Source: Stutzerimonas xanthomarina | Lineage (GTDB): Bacteria > Pseudomonadota > Gammaproteobacteria > Pseudomonadales > Pseudomonadaceae | Direction: 5' to 3' | Assembly (NCBI RefSeq): GCF_003935375.1 | Contig: NZ_RHQM01000005.1 | Coordinates: 248,001 to 312,000, forward strand | DNA: 64,000 nucleotides | In this document: positions 56,154 through 64,000 of the stretch, one piece after another | Layout: the number at the start of each line of letters is the position of its first letter | Position numbering within the stretch: position 1 is the first letter of the stretch | The notes under the pieces: generated by a model | Databases searched by the model: none | Seen by the model: the letters and a program-made list of their open reading frames with translations, nothing else | Told to the model about the DNA's origin: nothing | Program-made: the position numbers and the translations under genes

Positions 56154-56498
56154 TATCGGGCCGGATAACTTGGAGACTCGGTGCAGGCGCACACGAGCGG
56201 TAAATGGGGGCGGCATTATACAGGATGCTGCCCATGGGCCAGCGCCCGGCTTGCAAGCCTGTCGTCCGGTTCGGATCAGTGGCGGCTGCCTTTTCCAGGT
56301 GCCCGTCTTGCGGTCCAGCCAAAAACCGTGCGGTCACCGAACGACGGGGTGTCGTTCGTTGGTCGAATCTCCTATGCTCGAACGAAGCGATAGTCTTGAC
56401 GCAGATCAAGCCTGAGCATGCATGTGCGTGGCAGGAATCGCCGCCGGCGTCGTTGACGATGGACCGGCCGACTATAAGAACAATGCGAGTGTCTGGTG
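56154..56498. other. Intergenic region between dusA and benR
   Basis: About 345 bases holding the dusA promoter (TATAAT at 56220-56215 on the minus strand; the expected -35 position is weak) and the benR upstream region on the other strand. I find no further gene; the short frames here have no ribosome sites. Confidence 0.55.
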
Positions 56499-57452
56499 AT
56501 GGAACGACTGCTGAACGAAAAAAGCAGGATCTTCGAGCATGCCGATCCGCATGCCGTTTCGGACTACGTCAATCAGCACGTGGGGGCGCACTGCATTCGT
56601 CTGCCGCGCACGGGCAGCCCGCAGGCGAGCCTGAGCCACTGCAAGTTCGGCAAACTCGACCTCTGCCAGATCAGTTATGGCGGCAGCGTTCACGTCACTT
56701 CGCCGGCGCTCGAGACCATCTACCACCTGCAGCTGCTGCAGCGCGGCCATTGTCTGTGGCGCGGCCGGGGCCAGGAGCACTATTTCACCCCCGGCGAGCT
56801 GCTGCTGATCAATCCGGACGATCCGGTCGACCTGACCTATTCGGAAGACTGCGAGAAACTCATCGTCAAACTGCCGGCCTCCTTTTTGGAGAAGGCCTGT
56901 AGCGAAAACCAGTGGCAGGCTCCGGCGGAGGGGATTCGCTTCGGCAGCAACCGCCACGCGCTCAGCGAACTCGATGGGTTTGGCAGCCTGCTTGGATTGA
57001 TCTGCCAGGAGGCGGGGTCCGAGCAGAGCATTCCGCAGATTCAGGAGCAGTACAGCCGGATCATCGCCAGCAAGCTGCTCTGCAGCCTGGCCAGCAACAT
57101 CCGCCGCGATCCGTTTGGCGACAGTTGCCCGTCCTTCGGGCGGATTGCCGACTATATAGATGAGCATCTGAAGCGGGACATATCCGTCGAGCAGTTGGCC
57201 GAGCTGGCCAACATGAGCCTGCGCTCGCTCTATCTGCTGTTCGAGCGCAAGGTCGGCACCACGCCGAAGTCGTACATCCGTCAGCGCAAGCTGGAGCAGA
57301 TCCATGGCCGGCTGAGCGATTCTTCGGCCAAGGTGCGCAACATCACCGAAATCGCCATGGACTACGGCTTCATGCACCTGGGGCGTTTCTCGGAAAGCTA
57401 CAAGAGCACCTTCGGCGAGCTACCTTCGGATACGTTGCGCCGCCATCACTGA
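56499..57452 (+). CDS. benR: BenR, AraC/XylS-family activator of benzoate genes
   Basis: The regulator (317 aa) has an N-terminal effector-binding region (GQEHYFTPGELLLINPDDPV is a cupin-like strand block) and two C-terminal helix-turn-helix motifs (ISVEQLAELANMSLRSLYLL; ITEIAMDYGFMHLGRFSESY), as in XylS. BenR responds to benzoate and activates benABCDK. It lies directly upstream of benA in the same direction, next to matching binding sites. GTG 56496 and ATG 56499 are both possible starts. Confidence 0.92.
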   Translation: MERLLNEKSRIFEHADPHAVSDYVNQHVGAHCIRLPRTGSPQASLSHCKFGKLDLCQISYGGSVHVTSPALETIYHLQLLQRGHCLWRGRGQEHYFTPGELLLINPDDPVDLTYSEDCEKLIVKLPASFLEKACSENQWQAPAEGIRFGSNRHALSELDGFGSLLGLICQEAGSEQSIPQIQEQYSRIIASKLLCSLASNIRRDPFGDSCPSFGRIADYIDEHLKRDISVEQLAELANMSLRSLYLLFERKVGTTPKSYIRQRKLEQIHGRLSDSSAKVRNITEIAMDYGFMHLGRFSESYKSTFGELPSDTLRRHH

Positions 57453-57589
57453 GTCCCCTTGAGTCGCTGCCGGTCCGACGGAAGCGGCTCTTTTTTCCTT
57501 TCTTGCCACTGCGCATTCGCTGCTCGTCACCCCCGCGTGACGCGCGGGCGGCGTCCTGCGTGCCTGCGTCAATCTGTCCGCTTGCGCTT

Positions 57590-57626
57590 TGCAGAAAACG
57601 GATAAAGGTCCTGCAGGAAACGGATT
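57590..57626 (+). promoter_or_regulatory. Two BenR/XylS-type binding sites upstream of benA
   Basis: TGCA-N6-GGATA at 57590-57604 matches the XylS/BenR half-site pair TGCA-N6-GGNTA exactly. TGCA-N6-GGATT at 57612-57626 matches at all but the last base. They are direct repeats with a 22-base period; the Pm promoter has 21. The proximal site abuts the likely -35 box, as expected for class II activation. Confidence 0.75.
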
Positions 57627-57653
57627 TTGATGCCGTCTCCCGCGCCGTAGCCT
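57625..57653 (+). promoter_or_regulatory. Putative BenR-dependent benA promoter
   Basis: A poor -35 (TTTTGA, 57625-57630) and a -10 resembling that of Pm (TAGCCT, 57648-57653) are separated by 17 bases. The -35 overlaps the proximal BenR site by two bases. A weak core plus adjacent activator sites fits benzoate induction. The benA start is 37 bases beyond the -10. Confidence 0.5.
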
Positions 57654-57690
57654 TCATCACGTAGACACAATAACAATGGAGGCCCCGGCC

Positions 57691-59052
57691 ATGTCCCTGG
57701 GATTCGACTACCTTGATTCGCTGCTAGAAGAAGATAAAGAGAAGGGCGTCTTTCGCTGCAAGCGCGAGATGTTCACCGACCCTAGGTTGTTCGATCTGGA
57801 GATGAAGCACATCTTCGAGGGCAACTGGCTGTACCTCGCTCACGAGAGCCAGATCCCCGAGAAGAACGACTACTACACCACCCAGATGGGTCGTCAACCG
57901 ATCTTCATCGCCCGCAACAAGGATGGCGAACTCAACGCCTTCATCAATGCCTGCAGCCATCGCGGCGCCATGCTCTGTCGCTTCAAGAGCGGCAACAAGG
58001 CGACCTACACCTGCCCGTTCCATGGTTGGACGTTCAACAACTCCGGCAAGCTGCTGAAGGTCAAGGACCCGAAGGAAGCCGGCTACCCAGACAGCTTCAA
58101 CTGCGACGGCTCCCACGATCTGAAGAAGATCGCCCGCTTCGAGTCCTATCGCGGCTTCCTCTTCGGCAGCTTGCGTGAGGATGTGGCGCCGCTGGAAGAC
58201 TTCCTCGGCGAATCGAAGAAGATCATCGATATGGTCGTCGACCAGTCGCCGGACGGCATCGAAGTGCTACGCGGCTCGTCCACCTATGTCTACGAAGGCA
58301 ACTGGAAGCTGCAGGCCGAAAACGGCGCCGACGGCTACCACGTCACCGCCGTGCACTGGAACTACGCCGCCACTCAGCAGCAGCGCAAGCTGAAAGAGGC
58401 CGGCGACGACATCCGCGCCATGAGCGCCGGCGGCTGGGGCAAGATCGGCGGTGGTTTCTACTCGTTCGAGAACGGCCACCTGCTGCTCTGGACCCGCTGG
58501 GACAATCCTGAAGACCGCCCGCTATATGCCCGCCGTGACGAGATGATCGCCGAGGTCGGCCAGGCGCGGACCGACTGGATGATCGAGAACTCGCGCAACC
58601 TCTGCCTCTACCCGAACCTGTACCTGATGGACCAGTTCGGCTCGCAGCTGCGCATCGCCAAGCCGATCTCCGTCGACAGGACCGAAGTCACCATCTACTG
58701 CATCGCACCCAAGGGCGAGAGCGCCGAAGCCCGCGCCCGCCGCATCCGCCAGTACGAAGACTTCTTCAACGTCAGCGGCATGGCCACGCCGGATGACCTA
58801 GAAGAGTTCCGCGCTTGCCAGCAAGGCTTTGCCGGTAGGGCGATGGAATGGAACGACATGTCCCGCGGGGCCAACCACTGGATCGACGGCGCCGACGAGG
58901 GCGCGCAGGAGATCGACCTGCATCCGCTGATGAGCGGCGTGCGCACCGAGGATGAAGGCCTGTTCGTGCTGCAGCACCACTACTGGCAGCAGCAGATGAT
59001 CAAGGCGGTGCAGCAAGAGCAGGACCAGCTGATCCACGTGGAGGGCGCGTGA
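57691..59052 (+). CDS. benA: Benzoate 1,2-dioxygenase, large (alpha) subunit
   Basis: Terminal oxygenase subunit (453 aa) that with BenB and BenC converts benzoate to the cis-diol carboxylate. Rieske ligands C88-x-H90 and C108-x2-H111 are present. The mononuclear iron site is in [15 protein letters not shown] (D, H, H). GGAGG at 57677-57681 points to the ATG at 57691 ([14 protein letters not shown]) rather than the ATG at 57676. benB begins in its stop codon. Confidence 0.96.
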   Translation: MSLGFDYLDSLLEEDKEKGVFRCKREMFTDPRLFDLEMKHIFEGNWLYLAHESQIPEKNDYYTTQMGRQPIFIARNKDGELNAFINACSHRGAMLCRFKSGNKATYTCPFHGWTFNNSGKLLKVKDPKEAGYPDSFNCDGSHDLKKIARFESYRGFLFGSLREDVAPLEDFLGESKKIIDMVVDQSPDGIEVLRGSSTYVYEGNWKLQAENGADGYHVTAVHWNYAATQQQRKLKEAGDDIRAMSAGGWGKIGGGFYSFENGHLLLWTRWDNPEDRPLYARRDEMIAEVGQARTDWMIENSRNLCLYPNLYLMDQFGSQLRIAKPISVDRTEVTIYCIAPKGESAEARARRIRQYEDFFNVSGMATPDDLEEFRACQQGFAGRAMEWNDMSRGANHWIDGADEGAQEIDLHPLMSGVRTEDEGLFVLQHHYWQQQMIKAVQQEQDQLIHVEGA

Positions 59053-59540
59053 TGACTCTCTCCTACGAAACCGCGCGCGACTTTCTCTACCGCGAAGCGC
59101 GCTATCTGGATGACAAGGACTGGGACGCCTGGCTCGAACTCTATGCGCCGGACGCCACCTTCTGGATGCCGGCCTGGGATGACCGCGACCAGCTGACCCA
59201 GGACCCGATGAGCGAAATTTCGCTGATCTGGTACGGCAACCGCAGCGGCCTCGAAGACCGGGTGTTCCGCATCCGCACCGAGCGCTCCAGCGCAACCATT
59301 CCGGATACCCGCACGAGCCACAACATCAGCAACCTCGAGTTGCTCGAGCAGGCCGACGGCGTCTGCAAGCTGCGCTTCAACTGGCACACGATGAGCTTTC
59401 GCTACAAGACGGTCGACCACTTCTACGGCACCAGCTTCTACACCCTTGATACGCGCGGCGAGAACCCGCTGATCAAGGCCAAGAAAGTCGTGCTGAAGAA
59501 CGACTACATCCGCCAGATGATCGACGTGTACCACCTCTGA
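59052..59540 (+). CDS. benB: Benzoate 1,2-dioxygenase, small (beta) subunit
   Basis: NTF2-fold beta subunit (162 aa) needed for dioxygenase assembly. It shows the family sequence LSYETARDFLYREARYLDDK and the C-terminal YIRQMIDVYHL. The overlap TGATG with benA shows translational coupling; a GTG three bases earlier is a possible start. benC starts 10 bases downstream. Confidence 0.95.
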   Translation: MTLSYETARDFLYREARYLDDKDWDAWLELYAPDATFWMPAWDDRDQLTQDPMSEISLIWYGNRSGLEDRVFRIRTERSSATIPDTRTSHNISNLELLEQADGVCKLRFNWHTMSFRYKTVDHFYGTSFYTLDTRGENPLIKAKKVVLKNDYIRQMIDVYHL

Positions 59541-59550
59541 GGGCGCCGCC

Positions 59551-60561
59551 ATGACTCACAAGATCGCATTGAACTTCGAAGACGGCGTCACCCGTTTCAT
59601 CGACGCCAACTTAGGCGAAACCGTCGCCGATGCCGCCTACCGCCAAGGCATCAACGTGCCGCTGGATTGCCGGGACGGTGCCTGCGGAGCCTGCAAGTGC
59701 TTTGCCGAAAGCGGTCGCTACGACCTCGGCGAGGATTACATCGAGGACGCGCTGAGCGAAGCCGAAGCCGAGCAGGGTTACGTGCTGACCTGCCAGATGC
59801 GCGCCGAAAGTGACTGCGTGATTCGCGTGCCGGCCGCTTCTGACATCTGCAAGACCCAGCAGGCCAACTACCAGGCTGCGATCAGCAATGTGCGCCAGCT
59901 GTCCGAGAGCACCATTGCGTTGTCGATCAAGGGCGAATCGCTGAACCAGCTGGCGTTCCTGCCCGGGCAGTACGTCAATCTGCAGGTGCCTGGCAGCGAT
60001 CAGACCCGCGCCTACTCCTTCAGCTCGCTGCAGAAGGATGGCGAAGTCAGCTTCCTGATCCGCAACGTGCCGGGCGGGCTGATGAGCAGCTTCCTGACGA
60101 ACCTTGCCAAGGCTGGCGACAGCGTCAAACTGGCCGGGCCGCTCGGTGCCTTCTATCTGCGCGAGATCAAGCGGCCATTGTTATTACTGGCCGGCGGCAC
60201 CGGCCTCGCGCCGTTCACTGCGATGCTGGAGAAGATCGCCGAACAGGGTAGCGAACATCCGCTGCACCTCATCTACGGCGTCACCCATGACCACGACCTG
60301 GTGGAGATGGAGAAGCTCGAGGCCTTCGCTGCGCTCATCCCCAACTTCACTTACAGCGCCTGCGTCGCCAGCCCGGACAGCGCCTATCCACAGAAGGGTT
60401 ACGTGACCCAGCACATCGAGCCCAGGCACCTCAACGACGGTGAAGTGGACATCTACCTCTGCGGTCCGCCTCCGATGGTCGAGGCGGTCAGCGGCTTCAT
60501 TCGTGAGCAAGGGCTGGAGCCTGCGAATTTCTACTACGAGAAGTTTGCCGCCAGCGCCTGA
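59551..60561 (+). CDS. benC: Benzoate 1,2-dioxygenase electron-transfer reductase
   Basis: This reductase (336 aa) passes electrons from NADH to BenAB. The N-terminal plant-type ferredoxin has [2Fe-2S] ligands C40, C45, C48 and C81 (DCRDGACGACKC, VLTCQMRAE). The FAD domain follows with RAYSFSS, then the NAD-binding domain with LLLAGGTGLAPFTAML. A GAGGG site precedes the ATG. The 161-base gap to benD holds a REP pair. Confidence 0.95.
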   Translation: MTHKIALNFEDGVTRFIDANLGETVADAAYRQGINVPLDCRDGACGACKCFAESGRYDLGEDYIEDALSEAEAEQGYVLTCQMRAESDCVIRVPAASDICKTQQANYQAAISNVRQLSESTIALSIKGESLNQLAFLPGQYVNLQVPGSDQTRAYSFSSLQKDGEVSFLIRNVPGGLMSSFLTNLAKAGDSVKLAGPLGAFYLREIKRPLLLLAGGTGLAPFTAMLEKIAEQGSEHPLHLIYGVTHDHDLVEMEKLEAFAALIPNFTYSACVASPDSAYPQKGYVTQHIEPRHLNDGEVDIYLCGPPPMVEAVSGFIREQGLEPANFYYEKFAASA

Positions 60562-60574
60562 GGGCAAGGTTTTC

Positions 60575-60610
60575 TGTAGGAGCGAGAGGGGCGCTGAGCC
60601 TCGCTCGCGA
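60575..60610 (+). repeat. REP element after benC (plus orientation)
   Basis: TGTAGGAGCGAGAGGGGCGC begins a half-palindrome ending GCTCGCGA. It is the reverse complement, with changes, of the element at 60656 and of that at 35991. It lies 13 bases after the benC stop. Confidence 0.7.
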
Positions 60611-60655
60611 ATGGGCTGGCACGCCGCCAACCGTCTGGATCACCGCACCAAAGAG

Positions 60656-60681
60656 CTTCGCGAGCAAGCTCGCTCCTACAA
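60656..60681 (-). repeat. REP element before benD (minus orientation)
   Basis: CTTCGCGAGCAAGCTCGCTC (60656-60675) followed by CTACAA is a classical Pseudomonas REP with its own short stem GCGAGC/GCTCGC. It forms an inverted pair (BIME) with the element at 60575, 45 bases apart. Confidence 0.75.
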
Positions 60682-60722
60682 GGCCTGGGTGCGCTGGCTT
60701 CGAGCAAGTCGAGGAAAGGTAG

Positions 60723-61502
60723 ATGAACACACGTTTTCAGAACAAGGTTGCCGTCATCACCGGCGCGGCCCAGGGCATCGGCCGGCGTGTGGCCGAGCGC
60801 ATGGGCGAAGAGGGTGGACGGCTGATTCTGGTCGACCGCTCCGAGCTGGTCCACGAACTGGCCGATGAGCTGGGGGCTACGGGCGTCGAGGTGCTGACGC
60901 TCACCGCCGATCTCGAGCAATTTGCCGACTGCCATCGCGTCATGAACGCGGCGAAGGCCCGCTTCGGCCGCCTCGATATCTTGGTCAACAACGTCGGCGG
61001 CACCATCTGGGCCAAGCCCTTCGAGCATTACCAGGAACATGAGATCGAGGCCGAAGTGCGTCGCTCGCTGTTCCCCACGCTGTGGTGTTGTCACGCCGCG
61101 CTGCCGCACATGCTGGAGCAGGGCGCGGGCGCCATCGTCAACGTCTCCTCGATTGCCACGCGCAGCCTGAATCGCGTGCCCTATGGCGCGGCCAAGGGCG
61201 GGGTGAATGCGCTGACTGCGTGCCTGGCCTTCGAGAACGCCCAGCGCGGCATTCGCGTCAACGCCACCGCGCCGGGCGGCACCGAGGCGCCGCCGCGGCG
61301 CATTCCGCGCAACAGTGCCGAGCAGACTGAGCAGGAAAAGCTCTGGTACCAGCAGATCGTCGATCAGACCGTCGATTCAACCCTGATGAAGCGCTACGGG
61401 ACGATCGACGAGCAGGCCGGCGCGATCCTTTTCCTGGCATCGGACGACGCGTCCTACATCACCGGCGTGACCCTGCCGGTGGGTGGTGGCGATCTCGGCT
61501 GA
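60723..61502 (+). CDS. benD: Benzoate cis-diol dehydrogenase (1,6-dihydroxycyclohexa-2,4-diene-1-carboxylate dehydrogenase)
   Basis: A short-chain dehydrogenase (259 aa) oxidising and decarboxylating the BenABC product to catechol, making NADH. The cofactor loop is TGAAQGIGRRVAER and the catalytic set is S in NVSSIATRS and YGAAK. AGGAAAGG precedes the ATG. It is 161 bases from benC, separated by the REP pair, so its expression may be lowered relative to benABC. Confidence 0.94.
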   Translation: MNTRFQNKVAVITGAAQGIGRRVAERMGEEGGRLILVDRSELVHELADELGATGVEVLTLTADLEQFADCHRVMNAAKARFGRLDILVNNVGGTIWAKPFEHYQEHEIEAEVRRSLFPTLWCCHAALPHMLEQGAGAIVNVSSIATRSLNRVPYGAAKGGVNALTACLAFENAQRGIRVNATAPGGTEAPPRRIPRNSAEQTEQEKLWYQQIVDQTVDSTLMKRYGTIDEQAGAILFLASDDASYITGVTLPVGGGDLG

Positions 61503-61606
61503 ATCACATAGACCGGCCTGTCCGGACAACGCCAAGGCACCTCGGCGGCGCGGTGATTCACCGCTGCGGCCGACCGCGACTAACAAAAACAATAGAGAGT
61601 CTTGCC

Positions 61607-62950
61607 ATGCGAAAAGTAGATGTTCACGAAATCATCGATAACGCGCGCTTCAGCCGCTTCCATTGGCTCGTCATGTGCCTCTGCGCACTGCTGCTGATCT
61701 TCGACGGCTACGACCTGTTCATCTATGGCGTAGTGCTGCCGGTGATCATGAAGGAATGGGGGCTGACCCCGCTGGAAGCTGGTGCCCTGGGTAGTTACGC
61801 GCTGTTCGGGATGATGTTCGGCGCGTTGGTCTTCGGCACCCTGGCCGACCGCATCGGCCGCAAGAAGGGCATCGCCATCTGTTTCGTGCTCTTCAGCAGC
61901 GCTACCGTGCTCAACGGCTTCGCCAGCACACCCACCGAGTTCGGCATCTTCCGCTTTCTCGCCGGCCTCGGCTGCGGCGGGTTGATGCCCAATGTGGTGG
62001 CGCTGATGAATGAATACGCGCCGAAGAAACTGCGTAGCACGCTGGTGGCGGTCATGTTCAGCGGTTACTCGCTGGGTGGCATGCTTTCGGCCGGCCTCGG
62101 AATCTACATGCTGCCGCGTTTCGGCTGGGAAGCGATGTTCTTCGCCGCCGCGGTCCCGCTGCTGTTGTTGTCGGTGATCCTCTGGTATCTGCCGGAGTCG
62201 GTTGGCTTCCTGGTCCGCCAGGGCCGCGCTGAGCAGGCCCGGGCGTTGCTGAACAAGGTCGACCCGAGCCGCCAACTGACCGCGGCCGATGAACTGGTGA
62301 TGACTGATGTGAAGGGCAAGAGCGCTTCGGTGCTTGAGCTGTTTCGCGACGGTCGTGGCGTGCGCACCTTCTCCCTGTGGCTGGCGTTCTTCTGCTGCCT
62401 GCTGATGGTTTACGCGCTGGGTTCATGGCTGCCGAAACTGATGGCCAACGCCGGTTACAGCCTGGGCTCCAGCCTGTCGTTCCTGCTGGCGCTGAACTTC
62501 GGGGGGATGGCTGGCGCGATTCTCGGCGGCTGGCTGGGCGATCGCTACAACCTGTCCAAGGTAGTGGTGGTGTTCTTCGCCGTGTCGGTGGCCTCGATCA
62601 GCCTGCTGGGCTTCAAGACGCCGATGCCGGTGCTGTACACCTTGATCTTCATCGCGGGCGCCACGGTGATCGGCACGCAGATCCTGCTGTACGCGACCGC
62701 TGCACAGTTCTATGGCCTGTCGATCCGCTCCACCGGGCTTGGCTGGGCCTCGGGAATCGGCCGCAACGGCGCCATCGTCGGCCCGCTGCTGGGTGGTGCG
62801 CTGCTGGGCATCAACCTGCCGCTGCAGCTCAACTTCATGGCCTTCGCCGTACCGGGCGTCGTCGCCGCACTGGCCATGACCGCCTTCGCCATCTCCAGCA
62901 AGCGCAGCCCGGAAGCCGCACCAATCGTGCTGTCGGCGGCCAAGGCGTGA
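61607..62950 (+). CDS. benK: Benzoate MFS transporter BenK
   Basis: The protein (447 aa) is a 12-helix aromatic acid/H+ symporter. It has the family motif FGTLADRIGRKKG between helices 2 and 3, FDGYDLFIYGVVLP in helix 1 typical of BenK/PcaK-type carriers, and a cytoplasmic loop before helix 7. AGAGAG precedes the ATG at 61607; the frame to 61553 is not supported. It is 104 bases after benD and 29 before catB on the same strand. It takes up benzoate for the pathway. Confidence 0.93.
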   Translation: MRKVDVHEIIDNARFSRFHWLVMCLCALLLIFDGYDLFIYGVVLPVIMKEWGLTPLEAGALGSYALFGMMFGALVFGTLADRIGRKKGIAICFVLFSSATVLNGFASTPTEFGIFRFLAGLGCGGLMPNVVALMNEYAPKKLRSTLVAVMFSGYSLGGMLSAGLGIYMLPRFGWEAMFFAAAVPLLLLSVILWYLPESVGFLVRQGRAEQARALLNKVDPSRQLTAADELVMTDVKGKSASVLELFRDGRGVRTFSLWLAFFCCLLMVYALGSWLPKLMANAGYSLGSSLSFLLALNFGGMAGAILGGWLGDRYNLSKVVVVFFAVSVASISLLGFKTPMPVLYTLIFIAGATVIGTQILLYATAAQFYGLSIRSTGLGWASGIGRNGAIVGPLLGGALLGINLPLQLNFMAFAVPGVVAALAMTAFAISSKRSPEAAPIVLSAAKA

Positions 62951-62979
62951 ACCCTGACATTGGTAAATCGGATATCCAT

Positions 62980-64000
62980 ATGAGCCTCATCCTGATCGAA
63001 AGCATCCAGGCAATCGTCGTCGACCTGCCGACCATTCGCCCGCACAAGCTGGCGATGCACACCATGCAGCAGCAAACGCTGGTGATTATCCGTGTGCAGT
63101 GCAGCGACGGCATTGAAGGCATCGGCGAGTCGACCACCATCGGTGGGCTGGCCTACGGCAATGAGAGCCCGGAGAGCATCAAGCAGAACATCGACAGCCA
63201 CCTCGGCCCGCTGCTGGTGGGCCAGGATGCAGCGAATATCAACACGGCCATGCTGCGGCTGGACAAGGCCGCCAAGGGCAATACGTTCGCCAAGTCCGGC
63301 CTGGAAAGCGCGCTGCTGGACGCTCAGGGAAAGCGCCTCGGCCTACCGGTCAGCGAGCTCCTTGGCGGCCGCGTGCGCGACAGCCTGGAAGTCGCCTGGA
63401 CCCTGGCCAGCGGTGACACTGCGAGAGACATCGAGGAGGCCGAGCGCATGCTCGATATCCGCCGCCATCGCATCTTCAAGCTGAAGATCGGCGCTGGCGA
63501 AGTGAATGCCGACCTCAAGCACGTCATCGCCATCAAGCAGGCCCTCGGCGAGCGCGCCAGTGTGCGCGTCGACGTCAACCAGGCGTGGGACGAGTCGGTA
63601 GCGCTGCGTGCCTGTCGGATCCTCGGCGACAACGGCATCGACCTGATCGAACAGCCAATCTCGCGGATCAACCGCGGCGGACAGATCAGGCTCAACCAGC
63701 GCAGCCCGGCACCGATCATGGCCGACGAATCCATCGAGAGCGTCGAAGATGCCTTCAGCCTGGCCGCCGACGGCGCCGCAAGCATCTTCGCCCTGAAGAT
63801 CGCCAAGAACGGCGGCCCGCGTGCCGTATTGCGCACCGCGCAGATCGCCGAGGCAGCCGGTATCGCGCTGTATGGCGGCACCATGCTCGAAGGCGCCATC
63901 GGCACCCTGGCCTCGGCGCATGCCTTCGTCACCCTCAATAAGTTGACCTGGGGCACCGAGCTGTTCGGCCCGCTGCTGCTCACCGAAGAAATCGTCGCCG
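62980..64000 (+). CDS. catB: Muconate cycloisomerase CatB, 3' end cut off by the window
   Basis: 340 residues are visible of about 370. It converts cis,cis-muconate to muconolactone in the catechol branch of the beta-ketoadipate pathway. Enolase-superfamily features are in order: the N-terminal capping domain, FKLKIGAGEVNADL (catalytic Lys pair), DVNQAW and the metal ligand region (IEQPIS; MADESIES), and the later ALKIAKNGG with LYGGTMLEGAIG. The ATG at 62980 is 29 bases after benK, so it may be co-transcribed. The frame is intact to the last base. Confidence 0.95.
   Translation, partial: MSLILIESIQAIVVDLPTIRPHKLAMHTMQQQTLVIIRVQCSDGIEGIGESTTIGGLAYGNESPESIKQNIDSHLGPLLVGQDAANINTAMLRLDKAAKGNTFAKSGLESALLDAQGKRLGLPVSELLGGRVRDSLEVAWTLASGDTARDIEEAERMLDIRRHRIFKLKIGAGEVNADLKHVIAIKQALGERASVRVDVNQAWDESVALRACRILGDNGIDLIEQPISRINRGGQIRLNQRSPAPIMADESIESVEDAFSLAADGAASIFALKIAKNGGPRAVLRTAQIAEAAGIALYGGTMLEGAIGTLASAHAFVTLNKLTWGTELFGPLLLTEEIVA

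Overview
The window is a piece of chromosome from a Pseudomonas-group gammaproteobacterium, most likely the Pseudomonas stutzeri (Stutzerimonas) lineage. I infer this from the GC-rich sequence, the gacS / cysM-rlmD-relA-mazG order, the mlaA-pilZ-rssB-rssC-tal-dusA order known from P. aeruginosa, and a benRABCDK-catB cluster of the kind I recall from P. stutzeri. There are no rRNA genes, insertion sequences, phage genes or CRISPR arrays. The window opens in the 3' end of a GldG-like gene and closes inside catB.

Region 1 (1-15.5 kb) is housekeeping and small-protein territory. It holds a cold-shock gene, the dapE-rlmA operon, divergent tcdA, a relatively AT-rich block with an outer-membrane porin and a DUF2057 lipoprotein, a periplasmic cyclophilin, two LysR regulators, a DEAD-box helicase, a DUF1127 protein, a TauE/SafE exporter and a Tll0287-type haem-binding protein. 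Region 2 (15.5-28.9 kb) has the translation and stringency genes: mnmC, the global sensor kinase gacS, a TRIC/UPF0126 channel divergent from an ArgP-like LysR regulator, cysM, rlmD, relA, mazG and a YaiL-like protein. REP pairs flank mazG.

Region 3 (28.9-37.1 kb) contains an erythromycin-esterase homologue and the complete 'ligase-associated DNA damage response' set on the minus strand: MBL-fold exonuclease, ATP-dependent DNA ligase, Lhr-type DEXH helicase and PdeM phosphoesterase. The helicase gene carries two tandem copies of a palindromic dispersed repeat translated in frame at its N terminus. Region 4 (37.1-46.6 kb) has fadE, an MscS-type channel, a rhodanese, a 31-residue membrane peptide, tRNA-Ser(GGA), an HD-GYP protein, a crotonase and an AruC-type aminotransferase.

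Region 5 (46.6-56.2 kb) has a PA0900-like small protein, astE, a YadGH-type ABC exporter, queF, a DUF4404 protein, mlaA, a PilZ protein, the RssB/RssC partner-switch pair, tal and dusA. The aruFGDB genes that separate aruC from astE in P. aeruginosa are absent. Region 6 (56.5-64 kb) is a benzoate catabolic cluster. The AraC/XylS-type activator BenR precedes a promoter with two BenR/XylS-like half-site pairs. Then come benABC (ring dioxygenase and reductase), a REP pair, benD (diol dehydrogenase, giving catechol), benK (benzoate uptake) and the start of catB (muconate cycloisomerase in catechol ortho-cleavage).
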